DNA from: Bordetella parapertussis
GTDB taxonomy: Bacteria > Pseudomonadota > Gammaproteobacteria > Burkholderiales > CAIKXV01
NCBI GenBank assembly: GCA_945877995.1
Contig: CAMDXD010000212.1
Span: 1-7,025 of the forward strand
Length of the DNA: 7,025 bases
Direction: 5' to 3'
The notes under the pieces were generated by a model. That model saw only the letters and a program-made list of their open reading frames with translations, searched no databases and was not told the DNA's origin. Below, piece by piece: positions 1 through 5,981 of this stretch (position 1 is the first letter of the stretch; each line of letters begins with the position of its first letter). The translations under genes and the position numbers were made by a program.

Positions 1-42
1 GGCCAGCCCGGTCACGCAGAAGGGCGGGCGCAGTGCAACCGC

Positions 43-50
43 AGGAGGAG
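43..50 (+). promoter_or_regulatory. Strong Shine-Dalgarno of the Bug gene
   Basis: AGGAGGAG ends 5 bases before the ATG at 56, an almost ideal match to the 16S anti-Shine-Dalgarno sequence. It decides the start: the reading frame stays open back to the window edge, but only the ATG at 56 combines this site with an immediately following signal peptide. No promoter can be recognised in the 42 bases upstream. Confidence 0.8.
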
Positions 51-55
51 CTCAG

Positions 56-1039
56 ATGAACATCGGCAACCGCCGTCTCGCGCAGGCAGCGCTTGCCGTG
101 TTGCTTTCCGGCGTCGGCGCCGCCACGCACGCGCAGGCGCAGGCGCCGTGGCCGACCAAGTCGATACGCATGCTGATCGCGCTCGCCCCCGGTGGCGGCG
201 TGGATACCACCGGCCGGATCCTCGCCCAGAAACTGTCCGAGCGCTGGGGACAACCAGTCGTGGTCGAGAACCGGCCGGGCGCCGGTGGGGCGCTGGCCAC
301 TGAGACCCTCGCCCGTGCCACGCCCGACGGCTACACGATGCTCACCAACTCCTCGGGCGTGGCGATCACGCCCAGCCTGATGAAGCTGTCGTACGACCCG
401 CGCAAGGACATCGTGCCGGTCTCATTGGCGGTGATCTCGCCGGGGGTGATGGTGGTGCACCCGTCGGTGCCGGTGAAATCGGTAAAGGAATTCATCGCCT
501 TCGCGAAGGCGCGGCCCGGCGACCTGCTCTATTCGTCTTCCGGCAACGGCACCGGCCAGCACCTGGCGGCGGAACTGTTCAGCCAGATGGCAGCCGTGAA
601 GATGGCACACGTTCCGTACAAGGGTACCGCGCCGAGCATCACCGACCTGATGGGCGGAAGGGTCTCGCTATCGATGGCGAGCGTGGTGTCGACCCGGCAG
701 TTCTTCGAGGCGGGCAAGCTGCGCGCGCTGGCGGTGCTCGGTGCTAAGCGCACGCCGGCGCTGCCCAAGCTGCCGACCATCGCAGAGTCGGGCGTACCCG
801 GCTATGCCTACGAGAACTGGTACGGCGTGTTCATGCCGGGCCGCACGCCGATGGACATCGTGCTGAAGACCCAGCAGGAGATCACCCGCATCGTCAACGA
901 CCCCGAGACCGAGAAGAAGCTGGTGTCGCAAGGGCTCGATCCGGTCGGCAGCACGCAGGCCGAGTTCGTACGTTTCTACGAGGAAGAGATCGTGAAGAAC
1001 GGCAAGCTGATCGCGTCGATCAACATGGAAGCACGCTGA
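56..1039 (+). CDS. Bug/TctC-family tripartite tricarboxylate transporter substrate-binding protein
   Basis: A 327-residue periplasmic solute-binding protein of the Bug (TctC) family, the extracytoplasmic receptor of tripartite tricarboxylate transporters. Residues 1-28 form a signal peptide: basic NRR at 5-7, a hydrophobic core at 11-22, and Ala-x-Ala cleavage options around 26-30. The mature protein starts with the family pattern PWPTKSIRMLI. Further family signatures are APGGGVD (44-50), GQPVVVENRPGAGG (65-78), PDGYT (90-94), HVPYKG (185-190), LRALAV (222-227) and IAESGVPGY (242-250). Length is typical for the family (about 320-330). Known family members bind carboxylates through backbone contacts and conserved acidic or polar residues; the ligand here is unknown. 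The TctA/TctB membrane subunits are not in the window, and many Bug genes are orphans. The stop overlaps the start of the downstream PrpD-like gene, so the two are probably cotranslated and act on the same or related compounds. Confidence 0.93.
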   Translation: MNIGNRRLAQAALAVLLSGVGAATHAQAQAPWPTKSIRMLIALAPGGGVDTTGRILAQKLSERWGQPVVVENRPGAGGALATETLARATPDGYTMLTNSSGVAITPSLMKLSYDPRKDIVPVSLAVISPGVMVVHPSVPVKSVKEFIAFAKARPGDLLYSSSGNGTGQHLAAELFSQMAAVKMAHVPYKGTAPSITDLMGGRVSLSMASVVSTRQFFEAGKLRALAVLGAKRTPALPKLPTIAESGVPGYAYENWYGVFMPGRTPMDIVLKTQQEITRIVNDPETEKKLVSQGLDPVGSTQAEFVRFYEEEIVKNGKLIASINMEAR

Positions 1040-2484
1040 TGGCGATGCCGTCCGACCTGCAGGCGGCCCCGTGCGCGCCCGATGCACTGCTGGAAGCGAT
1101 CGCAACCTACGTATCGGACTACCGAATACGCGACCAGGCGTCGATCGAGGCGGCCCGCCTGTGCCTGTTCGACACGCTGGCCTGCGCGCTGGAGGCGCTC
1201 GACCATCCGGAATGCGTGCGGCTGCTCGGGCCGGTGGTACCACGCACCGTCGTGCCGGACGGCGCGCGGCTGCCAGGCACCGCCTTCGTGCTCGACCCGG
1301 CCAAGGCCACCTTCGACCTCGGTGCGATGATCCGCTGGCTCGACTACAACGACGCCTGCAATGGCATGCTGACGATGCATCCGTCCGACGGGCTGGCTGG
1401 CGTCCTGATGCTCGGCGACCACCTGTCGCGGCGCGCGGCCTCGACCGGAAAGGCGCCACTGACGATGGCCGACCTGCTCGATGCGGCGGTGCGCGTATAC
1501 GAGATCCAGGGTGCGCTCTGCGCAGCCAACGACTGGCGCGCGCATGGCATGGACCAGACGATGCTCGTGCAGGCAGCGGTCGCCCCAGTGCTGGCGAAGC
1601 TGCTCGGCGGCACGCGCGAACAGGTGTTCAATGCCGCCTCGCATGCCTTCGTGGAGTCGACGCTGTCGGCGATCCGCCATGCGCCGAACATCGGTTCGCG
1701 CAAGAACTGGGCATGCGCGCGGGCGAGCGAAGGGGCGGTGCGCATCGCGTTGATGGTGATGGCCGGCGAGGACGGCTATCCGTGGATCCTGTCGGCACCG
1801 GAGCTCGGCTTCGAGGCGGCACGCTTCGGCGGCACGCCGCTTCGCTTCGATGCACCGCTTGGCGAATCGGTGATCGGGCGCTGCATGTTCAAGCTGCTGC
1901 CGGCCGGCATGCATGGCCAGACGGCGGGCGAATGCGCATTCCTGCTGCATCCCGAAGTCGCGCCGCGGCTCGACGAGATCGAACGCGTCGAACTGTGCTG
2001 CCACCGGTCCCTCGCCCGCATCATGGACAAGCCGGGCGTGCTGCGCAATGCCGCCGACCGTGACCACTGCGTGCAGTACATCGTCGCGCTCGGACTGATG
2101 CACGGACGGCTGGGGCCCTCGGATTACAGTGACGCGTTCGCCGCCGACCCGCGCATCGATGCACTGCGCGCGAAGATGGTGCTGGCCGAAGAGCCGCGCT
2201 ACACCGACGGCTTCTTCGATCCGGCCCGGCGCACCAGCGCGAACTCGGTGCAGGTGTTCTTCCGCGACGGCACGTCGACTGATCGGGTCGAGCGCGAGTA
2301 TCCGGTCGGGCATCCGAAGCGGCGATCGGAGGCGGTGCCGGCGCTGCGCGCGAAGTTCGCGCATGCGCTGCGCCGGCTGCCTGCGGCGGCACGCGAGCGC
2401 CTGCTCGGGCTGTACGACGATCCGCGGGCGATCGATGCGATGCCCGTGGATGCGTTCATCGACACGCTGGTCGACGGGCGCTGA
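1039..2484 (+). CDS. MmgE/PrpD family protein, PrpD-like (2-methylcitrate dehydratase type)
   Basis: A 481-residue cytoplasmic enzyme of the MmgE/PrpD family, which includes 2-methylcitrate dehydratase, cis-aconitate decarboxylase and iminodisuccinate epimerase. Length and many blocks match E. coli PrpD as I remember it (483 aa): LLGPVVP (62-68), GAMIRWLDYND (95-105), HPSD (114-117), GKAPLTM (137-143), EIQG (155-158), RHAPN (213-217), RKNW (221-224), ADRDHCVQY (339-347), GRL (356-358), RIDALR (372-377) and YPVGH (421-425). PrpD carries out the dehydration step of the methylcitrate cycle, but active-site positions differ here (Ala106, Gln173), so that exact reaction is not assured. The ATG at 1039 shares its A with the preceding TGA and has GGAAG at 1027-1031 as ribosome binding site, 7 bases upstream; Met3 at 1045 is an alternative start. 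The partner Bug receptor suggests a carboxylate substrate. There are no prpB, prpC or acnD neighbours, which argues against a complete methylcitrate locus. Confidence 0.88.
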   Translation: MAMPSDLQAAPCAPDALLEAIATYVSDYRIRDQASIEAARLCLFDTLACALEALDHPECVRLLGPVVPRTVVPDGARLPGTAFVLDPAKATFDLGAMIRWLDYNDACNGMLTMHPSDGLAGVLMLGDHLSRRAASTGKAPLTMADLLDAAVRVYEIQGALCAANDWRAHGMDQTMLVQAAVAPVLAKLLGGTREQVFNAASHAFVESTLSAIRHAPNIGSRKNWACARASEGAVRIALMVMAGEDGYPWILSAPELGFEAARFGGTPLRFDAPLGESVIGRCMFKLLPAGMHGQTAGECAFLLHPEVAPRLDEIERVELCCHRSLARIMDKPGVLRNAADRDHCVQYIVALGLMHGRLGPSDYSDAFAADPRIDALRAKMVLAEEPRYTDGFFDPARRTSANSVQVFFRDGTSTDRVEREYPVGHPKRRSEAVPALRAKFAHALRRLPAAARERLLGLYDDPRAIDAMPVDAFIDTLVDGR

Positions 2485-2511
2485 GACGCCGGGGGCTGTC
2501 CCTCGGCTCAG
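2481..2511. terminator. Hairpin spanning two convergent stop codons (possible terminator)
   Basis: The stem 2488-2495 (GCCGGGGG) pairs with 2500-2507 (CCCTCGGC) around a CTGT loop; on the + strand this is 8 bp with one G-U pair. An outer CTGA/TCAG pairing (2481-2484 with 2508-2511) extends it past a 3-base bulge and contains the stop of the PrpD-like gene and that of the convergent Nudix gene. There is no T-tract on either side, so it is not a classical intrinsic terminator. It may still protect transcript ends or slow polymerase between the convergent genes. Confidence 0.4.
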
Positions 2512-3317
2512 CGTTGCATTTGCATGCGATGCATGGCGGACTTCAAGACTGCCAGGTCTCTCTTCTTTCCAGCCGGGTTGGTCGTCATGGATATGAGCGT
2601 CTCGGCCTCTTCTGCCGAAACCCAGCGCGTTGCCTGCGTTTCCTTCTTGTCGAACGTACCGGGCACGCCCACGGAAGACATGAGGAAGTATTCGTTGACG
2701 GTCGTGCCGCCTTCGTAACGCCCGGGCAGCTTCGAGACGATGAGCGCCCGATAGCCCGTCTCCTCCCTCACCTCGCGCAAGGCCGCCTGTTCCGGTGACT
2801 CACCGGGCTCCGGCCTGCCCTTCGGAAACGTCCAGACGTATCCATCGTAGTGTCCCTGGGGCTCCCTGAGCAGGAATCTGCCTTGCTCATCGACCAACAC
2901 CCCTCCGAAGGCGGCCTTCAATCCGCAAGCAGCGGTCACGGCTGGCATGCCGACGGCCGGGGGGGCTTCAGCAGGGGCTGCCTGGTCAGGCAGGCTGTAC
3001 AGCACCTCCCAGACCTTGCCGTAGAAGCCGGCACGCACCTTGCCCTGTTCCTTGGCCACTTCATCCTTGAAGTTGGCGTACTGGATGTCATTAGCGATTT
3101 TCGCCATGGCACTGGCAACCTCGGCCCGGGGCGCCCTGGCGCGATAACGATAGTCTGAACCGGCGTTGACTGCGATCTCGCCCATGCCGGGCAGGCAGGT
3201 CTCGCGCAGCCGCTCCAGATCGCCACGCACCCGAGCGCGGATGGTGAGGGTTCCTGCCTGCTCGTCTTCGGGCTTCTGGACAATGCTGAAAAAGCCGGAT
3301 GGGGTCATCAACCACAT
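2508..3317 (-). CDS. Two-domain Nudix hydrolase with conserved N-terminal domain of unknown function
   Basis: A 269-residue protein in two parts joined by an Ala/Pro-rich linker (about 111-128). The C-terminal part (about 130-265) is a Nudix hydrolase. Its Nudix box fits the consensus: Gly167, five residues, Glu173, seven residues, then REVREETGY (181-189). Arg181-Glu182 and Glu185-Glu186 supply the metal-binding and catalytic site, and Tyr189 replaces the usual aliphatic residue. Such enzymes cleave nucleoside diphosphates linked to another moiety; the substrate cannot be inferred here. Residues 1-110 begin MWLMTPSGFFSIVQKP and include DYRYRA (55-60), YANFKDEV (80-87) and YGKVWEVLYSLP (99-110). 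I recall these patterns from small stand-alone hypothetical proteins with no assigned function. The start is supported by AGGAG at 3326-3330, 8 bases upstream. A 6-bp hairpin (3336-3341 with 3350-3355) lies just before it. The gene is 61 bases downstream of ychF on the same strand and may be read through from it. Hand-counted GC is about 63% over 2521-3300, not clearly foreign. Confidence 0.88.
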   Translation of the reverse strand: MWLMTPSGFFSIVQKPEDEQAGTLTIRARVRGDLERLRETCLPGMGEIAVNAGSDYRYRARAPRAEVASAMAKIANDIQYANFKDEVAKEQGKVRAGFYGKVWEVLYSLPDQAAPAEAPPAVGMPAVTAACGLKAAFGGVLVDEQGRFLLREPQGHYDGYVWTFPKGRPEPGESPEQAALREVREETGYRALIVSKLPGRYEGGTTVNEYFLMSSVGVPGTFDKKETQATRWVSAEEAETLISMTTNPAGKKRDLAVLKSAMHRMQMQR

Positions 3318-3378
3318 GGAGTCATCTCCTGTCGAACGCGGTTGTCCAGCCGCGTGGTGAACGCAATGAAGATGCAGC

Positions 3379-4473
3379 TCAGACGTTGAACCGGAAGTGC
3401 ATCACGTCGCCGTCCTTGACGATGTACTCCTTGCCCTCCAGCCGCATCTTCCCGGCCTCCTTCGCCGCCTGCTCGCCCTTCAGCGCGACGAAATCGGGGA
3501 AGGCGATCACCTCTGCGCGGATGAAGCCGCGTTCGAAGTCGGTATGGATCACGCCGGCGGCCTGCGGCCCGGTGGCGCCGATCGCCACCGTCCAGGCGCG
3601 CACTTCCTTCGGGCCGGCAGTGAAGTAGGTCTGCAGCCCGAGCAGCGTGAAGCCGGCGCGGATCACCCGGTCGAGGCCTGGCTCGGTCATGCCGATGTCG
3701 GCCAGGAACACCTGCTTGTCCTCGTCGGCCAGGTCGGCGATCTCGGCCTCGATCGCGGCGCAGACCGCGACCACTGGCGCCTTCTCGGCTTCGGCATGCT
3801 TGCGCACCGCGTCGAGGTAGGCATTGCCTTCGAAGCCGCCTTCCTTCACGTTGGCGACATACATCGTCGGTTTCGCGGTGATCAGGCAGATGGGTTTCAG
3901 CAACGCCTGCTCGTCCTCGTCCAGCGCGAGCGCGCGCACCGGCTTCGCCTGGTCGAGCTGCGCGCGGCAGCGCTCCAGCAGCGGCAGCAGGCGTGCGGCC
4001 TCCTTGTCGCCGCCGGAGCGGGCGAGCTTGGACACGCGATGCACCTGCTTCTCGATGTTGGCGAGGTCGGCCAGCGCGAGTTCGGTGTTGATCGTCTCGA
4101 TATCGGCGAGCGGGTCGACCTTGTTCGACACATGGATCACGTTCGGATCATCGAAGCAGCGCACCACGTGCGTGATCGCATCGGTCTCGCGGATGTTGGC
4201 GAGGAACTGGTTGCCCAGCCCCTCGCCCTTAGATGCGCCCGCGACCAGCCCGGCGATATCGACGAATTCGACCACCGCCGGCACCACCTTCTCCGGCTTC
4301 ACGATGTCGGCGAGCTGCGCAAGCCGCAGATCCGGCACCTCGACCACGCCGACATTCGGCTCGATCGTGCAGAACGGATAGTTCTCCGCCGCGATGCCCG
4401 CCTTGGTCAGCGCATTGAACAGGGTTGACTTGCCGACGTTAGGCAGGCCGACGATGCCGCATTTCAGACTCAT
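3379..4473 (-). CDS. ychF: YchF (OLA1-type) redox-regulated P-loop ATPase
   Basis: A 364-residue protein, the standard length, of the Obg-related YchF/OLA1 family of ribosome-associated NTPases. Walker A (G1) is GLPNVGKST (9-17). The G3 motif DIAGL (72-76) carries a hydrophobic residue where classical GTPases have Gln. The G4 position reads NVKE (208-211) rather than NKxD, the change that gives this family ATP preference. Cys35 in NYPFCTIEP corresponds to the cysteine linked to redox inhibition of E. coli YchF. The central coiled-coil insertion lies roughly at 125-170 and the C-terminal TGS domain at about 280-363, ending KDGDVMHFRFNV. In E. coli YchF binds ribosomes and dampens oxidative-stress defence. 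The start is fixed by AGGAG at 4481-4485, 7 bases before the ATG. It follows pth on the same strand, as in many beta- and gammaproteobacteria. Confidence 0.97.
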   Translation of the reverse strand: MSLKCGIVGLPNVGKSTLFNALTKAGIAAENYPFCTIEPNVGVVEVPDLRLAQLADIVKPEKVVPAVVEFVDIAGLVAGASKGEGLGNQFLANIRETDAITHVVRCFDDPNVIHVSNKVDPLADIETINTELALADLANIEKQVHRVSKLARSGGDKEAARLLPLLERCRAQLDQAKPVRALALDEDEQALLKPICLITAKPTMYVANVKEGGFEGNAYLDAVRKHAEAEKAPVVAVCAAIEAEIADLADEDKQVFLADIGMTEPGLDRVIRAGFTLLGLQTYFTAGPKEVRAWTVAIGATGPQAAGVIHTDFERGFIRAEVIAFPDFVALKGEQAAKEAGKMRLEGKEYIVKDGDVMHFRFNV

Positions 4474-4527
4474 GTTGACTCTCCTGCCGATCGATCGGAC
4501 GAGTGGTGTGGGATATGCCCGCCAGGC

Positions 4528-4560
4528 GACCCTGGGGTCTGACCCTGGGGTCTGACCCCA
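4528..4560. repeat. Tandem 13-bp repeat ending in a GGGGTC/GACCCC palindrome
   Basis: GACCCTGGGGTCT occurs twice without interruption (4528-4540, 4541-4553), followed by a partial third copy, GACCCCA (4554-4560). The last 15 bases, 4546-4560, form a perfect palindrome around one central T: TGGGGTC-T-GACCCCA. It abuts the pth stop codon (4562-4564) and occupies about a third of the 88-bp pth-ychF spacer. It looks like a REP-type intergenic palindrome; no T-tract follows on either strand, so an intrinsic terminator is unlikely. Confidence 0.75.
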
Positions 4561-4561
4561 G

Positions 4562-5134
4562 TCATCGGGGTTTGGTGTGCAGGCGAAGCATCACTGCTTC
4601 GTAGTCGCCGCGTGCGATCCATTCGATCACGCCGAGGGCTCGGTCGATCGACTCGTCGATCAGTGACTGCTCCTCGGGTCGCGGTGGGTTGAGTACGTAC
4701 GAATGCACCAGGGACTTGTCGCCCGGGTGCCCGATGCCCAGCCGCAGCCTCCAGAAATCGCGGGTGCCGAGCTGCGCGGTGATGTCCCTCAGGCCGTTGT
4801 GGCCGGCGAAGCCGCCGCCGAGCTTCATTTTCACGGTGCCCACGGGCAGGTCGAGCTCGTCGTGCGCGACGATCACGTCCGACGGGGCTATCTTGTAGAA
4901 GTTAGCCAGTGCCGCCACCGACTTGCCGCTCAGGTTCATGTAGGTCTGCGGCTCGAGCAGCCAGCAAGATTCGCCAGCGATGGCCGCGCGTGCAGCGAGC
5001 CCATGGTAGCGCGGCTCGTTGTGCAGATGAGCGCCTGCCGCGCGGGCCAGCCGGTCGATGAGCCAGAACCCGGCGTTATGCCGCGTGCGCTCATACTGAG
5101 AACCGGGGTTGCCGAGACCGACGATGAGTTTCAT
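4562..5134 (-). CDS. pth: Peptidyl-tRNA hydrolase
   Basis: A 190-residue bacterial Pth, which frees tRNA from peptidyl-tRNAs that fall off the ribosome and is usually essential. All hallmark residues are present: Asn9 in GLGNPG (6-11); the catalytic His19 in RTRHNAG (16-22); Asn67 in PQTYMNLSG (62-70); Asp92, which activates His, in HDELDLP (91-97); and Asn113 in GHNGLR (111-116). RLGIGHPG (131-138) follows. The numbering is one lower than the E. coli residues His20 and Asp93. The start is certain because MKLIVGLGNPG is the near-invariant N-terminus of the family, yet no Shine-Dalgarno sequence is visible upstream (the preceding bases read CCAGAATCCC). A terminator hairpin lies 18 bases before the ATG. 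The position between rplY and ychF is the common proteobacterial arrangement. Confidence 0.97.
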   Translation of the reverse strand: MKLIVGLGNPGSQYERTRHNAGFWLIDRLARAAGAHLHNEPRYHGLAARAAIAGESCWLLEPQTYMNLSGKSVAALANFYKIAPSDVIVAHDELDLPVGTVKMKLGGGFAGHNGLRDITAQLGTRDFWRLRLGIGHPGDKSLVHSYVLNPPRPEEQSLIDESIDRALGVIEWIARGDYEAVMLRLHTKPR

Positions 5135-5142
5135 GGGATTCT

Positions 5143-5181
5143 GGAAGAGAAAGGCCCGCGTGCTGTGGAGCGACGCGGGCC
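5143..5181 (-). terminator. Intrinsic terminator after rplY, just upstream of pth
   Basis: Read on the minus strand, GGCCCGCGT (5181-5173) pairs perfectly with ACGCGGGCC (5161-5153). An inner GCT/AGC pairing continues the stem past a bulged C and leaves a four-base CCAC loop. TTTCTCTTCC follows at once (5152-5143), giving the GC stem plus T-rich tail of a rho-independent terminator. The hairpin begins 22 bases after the rplY stop. It would end or attenuate the prs-rplY message before pth, so pth must be reached by readthrough or by a separate promoter. Confidence 0.8.
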
Positions 5182-5203
5182 CGGGGTATGGCAGGAGACC
5201 CGA

Positions 5204-5848
5204 TTACTTCTTCTTCTCGGGCTCTTTCTTGTCGGCGGCCGCCGGTGCCGCCGCGGTGGCGCTCTTGTCTTCCTCGGCCGCCCCGCGCGGGATAGACGCG
5301 CTCGCCACCGCCGAATCACCGCGGGCGAGACCCGGCAAGCGGACACCTTCCGGCAGTTTCAGGTCAGACAGGTGCACGCTGTGGCCGACGGTGATCTGCG
5401 ACAGGTCGACCTCGATGAACTCCGGCAGGAACTTCGGCAGGCAGGCGACTTCGATCTCGTTCATGATGTGCGTGACGATCGCGCCACCGAACTTGACTGC
5501 CTGCGCCTGGTCGGAGTTCACGTAGTGCAGCGGCACGCGCATCGTCACTTCACGGTCATCGGCGACGCGCTGGAAGTCGACGTGCTGGATGAGTTGGCGC
5601 CACGGGTGGATCTGCACGTCGCGCAGCAGCACCTGCTGCTTCTGGCCATCGAGTTCCATGGTCAGGATGGATGCATGGAACTGCTCGCTCTTCAACTGGA
5701 ACCAGAGCGCCTTGTGCTCGAGTTCGATCGACTGCGCCGGGGAGCTTCCGCCATACAGGATGCCGGGTACCGCTCCGGCGCTGCGCAGGCGGCGGCTCGC
5801 ACCCTTGCCTTGCAATGTGCGCGATTTCGCGCTGACTTCGAGGGACAT
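5204..5848 (-). CDS. rplY: 50S ribosomal protein L25 (general stress protein CTC form)
   Basis: A 214-residue long-form L25/CTC protein. Residues 1 to about 92 are the 5S rRNA-binding L25 domain: SRTLQGKGASRRLRSAG (9-25), VPGILYG (27-33), and VQIHPWRQLIQHVDFQRV (78-95). Residues about 96-190 are the TL5/CTC beta domain, with VPLHYVN (105-111), CLPKFLPEFIEVDLS (136-150) and HSVHLSDLKLP (156-166). The tail from about 190 is Ala/Lys/Glu-rich and ends EKKK, probably disordered. The frame stays open 123 codons further upstream, into prs, but the ATG at 5846-5848 is the true start: it matches the family N-terminus MSLEVSAKSR and has AAGGA at 5855-5859, 6 bases upstream. The gene follows prs by 133 bp of hairpin-rich spacer and precedes pth. 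L25 is known to repress its own translation in E. coli; whether that applies here is open. Confidence 0.96.
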   Translation of the reverse strand: MSLEVSAKSRTLQGKGASRRLRSAGAVPGILYGGSSPAQSIELEHKALWFQLKSEQFHASILTMELDGQKQQVLLRDVQIHPWRQLIQHVDFQRVADDREVTMRVPLHYVNSDQAQAVKFGGAIVTHIMNEIEVACLPKFLPEFIEVDLSQITVGHSVHLSDLKLPEGVRLPGLARGDSAVASASIPRGAAEEDKSATAAAPAAADKKEPEKKK

Positions 5849-5981
5849 GATGTTTCCTTGTGGAAGACGCTCCGCGACCAGAGCGCCGGGTTGGACCCAC
5901 CGGAGCGATCCGGCGGGGGGCGGGCCCGGAGACAACCCTGGCCCGTGTACTGCATGGGTACCGGAAGCCGGTATGCCAGCG
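5849..5981 (-). promoter_or_regulatory. Hairpin-rich prs-rplY spacer / rplY leader
   Basis: Between the prs stop and the rplY start, four inverted repeats follow in transcript order. They are 5973-5968 with 5964-5959 (6 bp, 3-base loop); 5945-5940 with 5926-5921 (6 bp, CGGGCC/GGCCCG); 5917-5909 with 5904-5896 (9 bp including one G-U on the minus-strand RNA, TCGC loop); and 5887-5881 with 5872-5866 (7 bp with one G-U, 8-base loop). The last ends 6 bases before the AAGGA ribosome binding site. None is followed by a T-tract, so intrinsic termination is unlikely. A structured leader controlling rplY translation, or mRNA processing, is possible. No convincing promoter was recognised. Confidence 0.45.

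Noticed and set aside
3..59. Possible tail of an upstream + strand gene ending in TGA at 57-59 (ATGA overlap with the Bug start)
   Set aside because: Only 18 codons are visible and match nothing recognisable. The ATGA overlap is suggestive but could be chance.
976..2364. Long open frame (462 codons) antisense to the PrpD-like gene
   Set aside because: It is rich in Arg/His/Ala, resembles no known family, and lies fully opposite a well-supported gene. Such frames are expected in GC-rich DNA.
3336..3355. Hairpin ACGCGG/CCGCGT between ychF and the Nudix gene as a terminator
   Set aside because: Only 6 bp and not followed by a T-tract on the minus strand, where a ribosome binding site follows instead.
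3397..4428. 343-codon open frame antisense to ychF
   Set aside because: It is a mirror of the ychF codon pattern with low-complexity composition. YchF itself is unambiguous.
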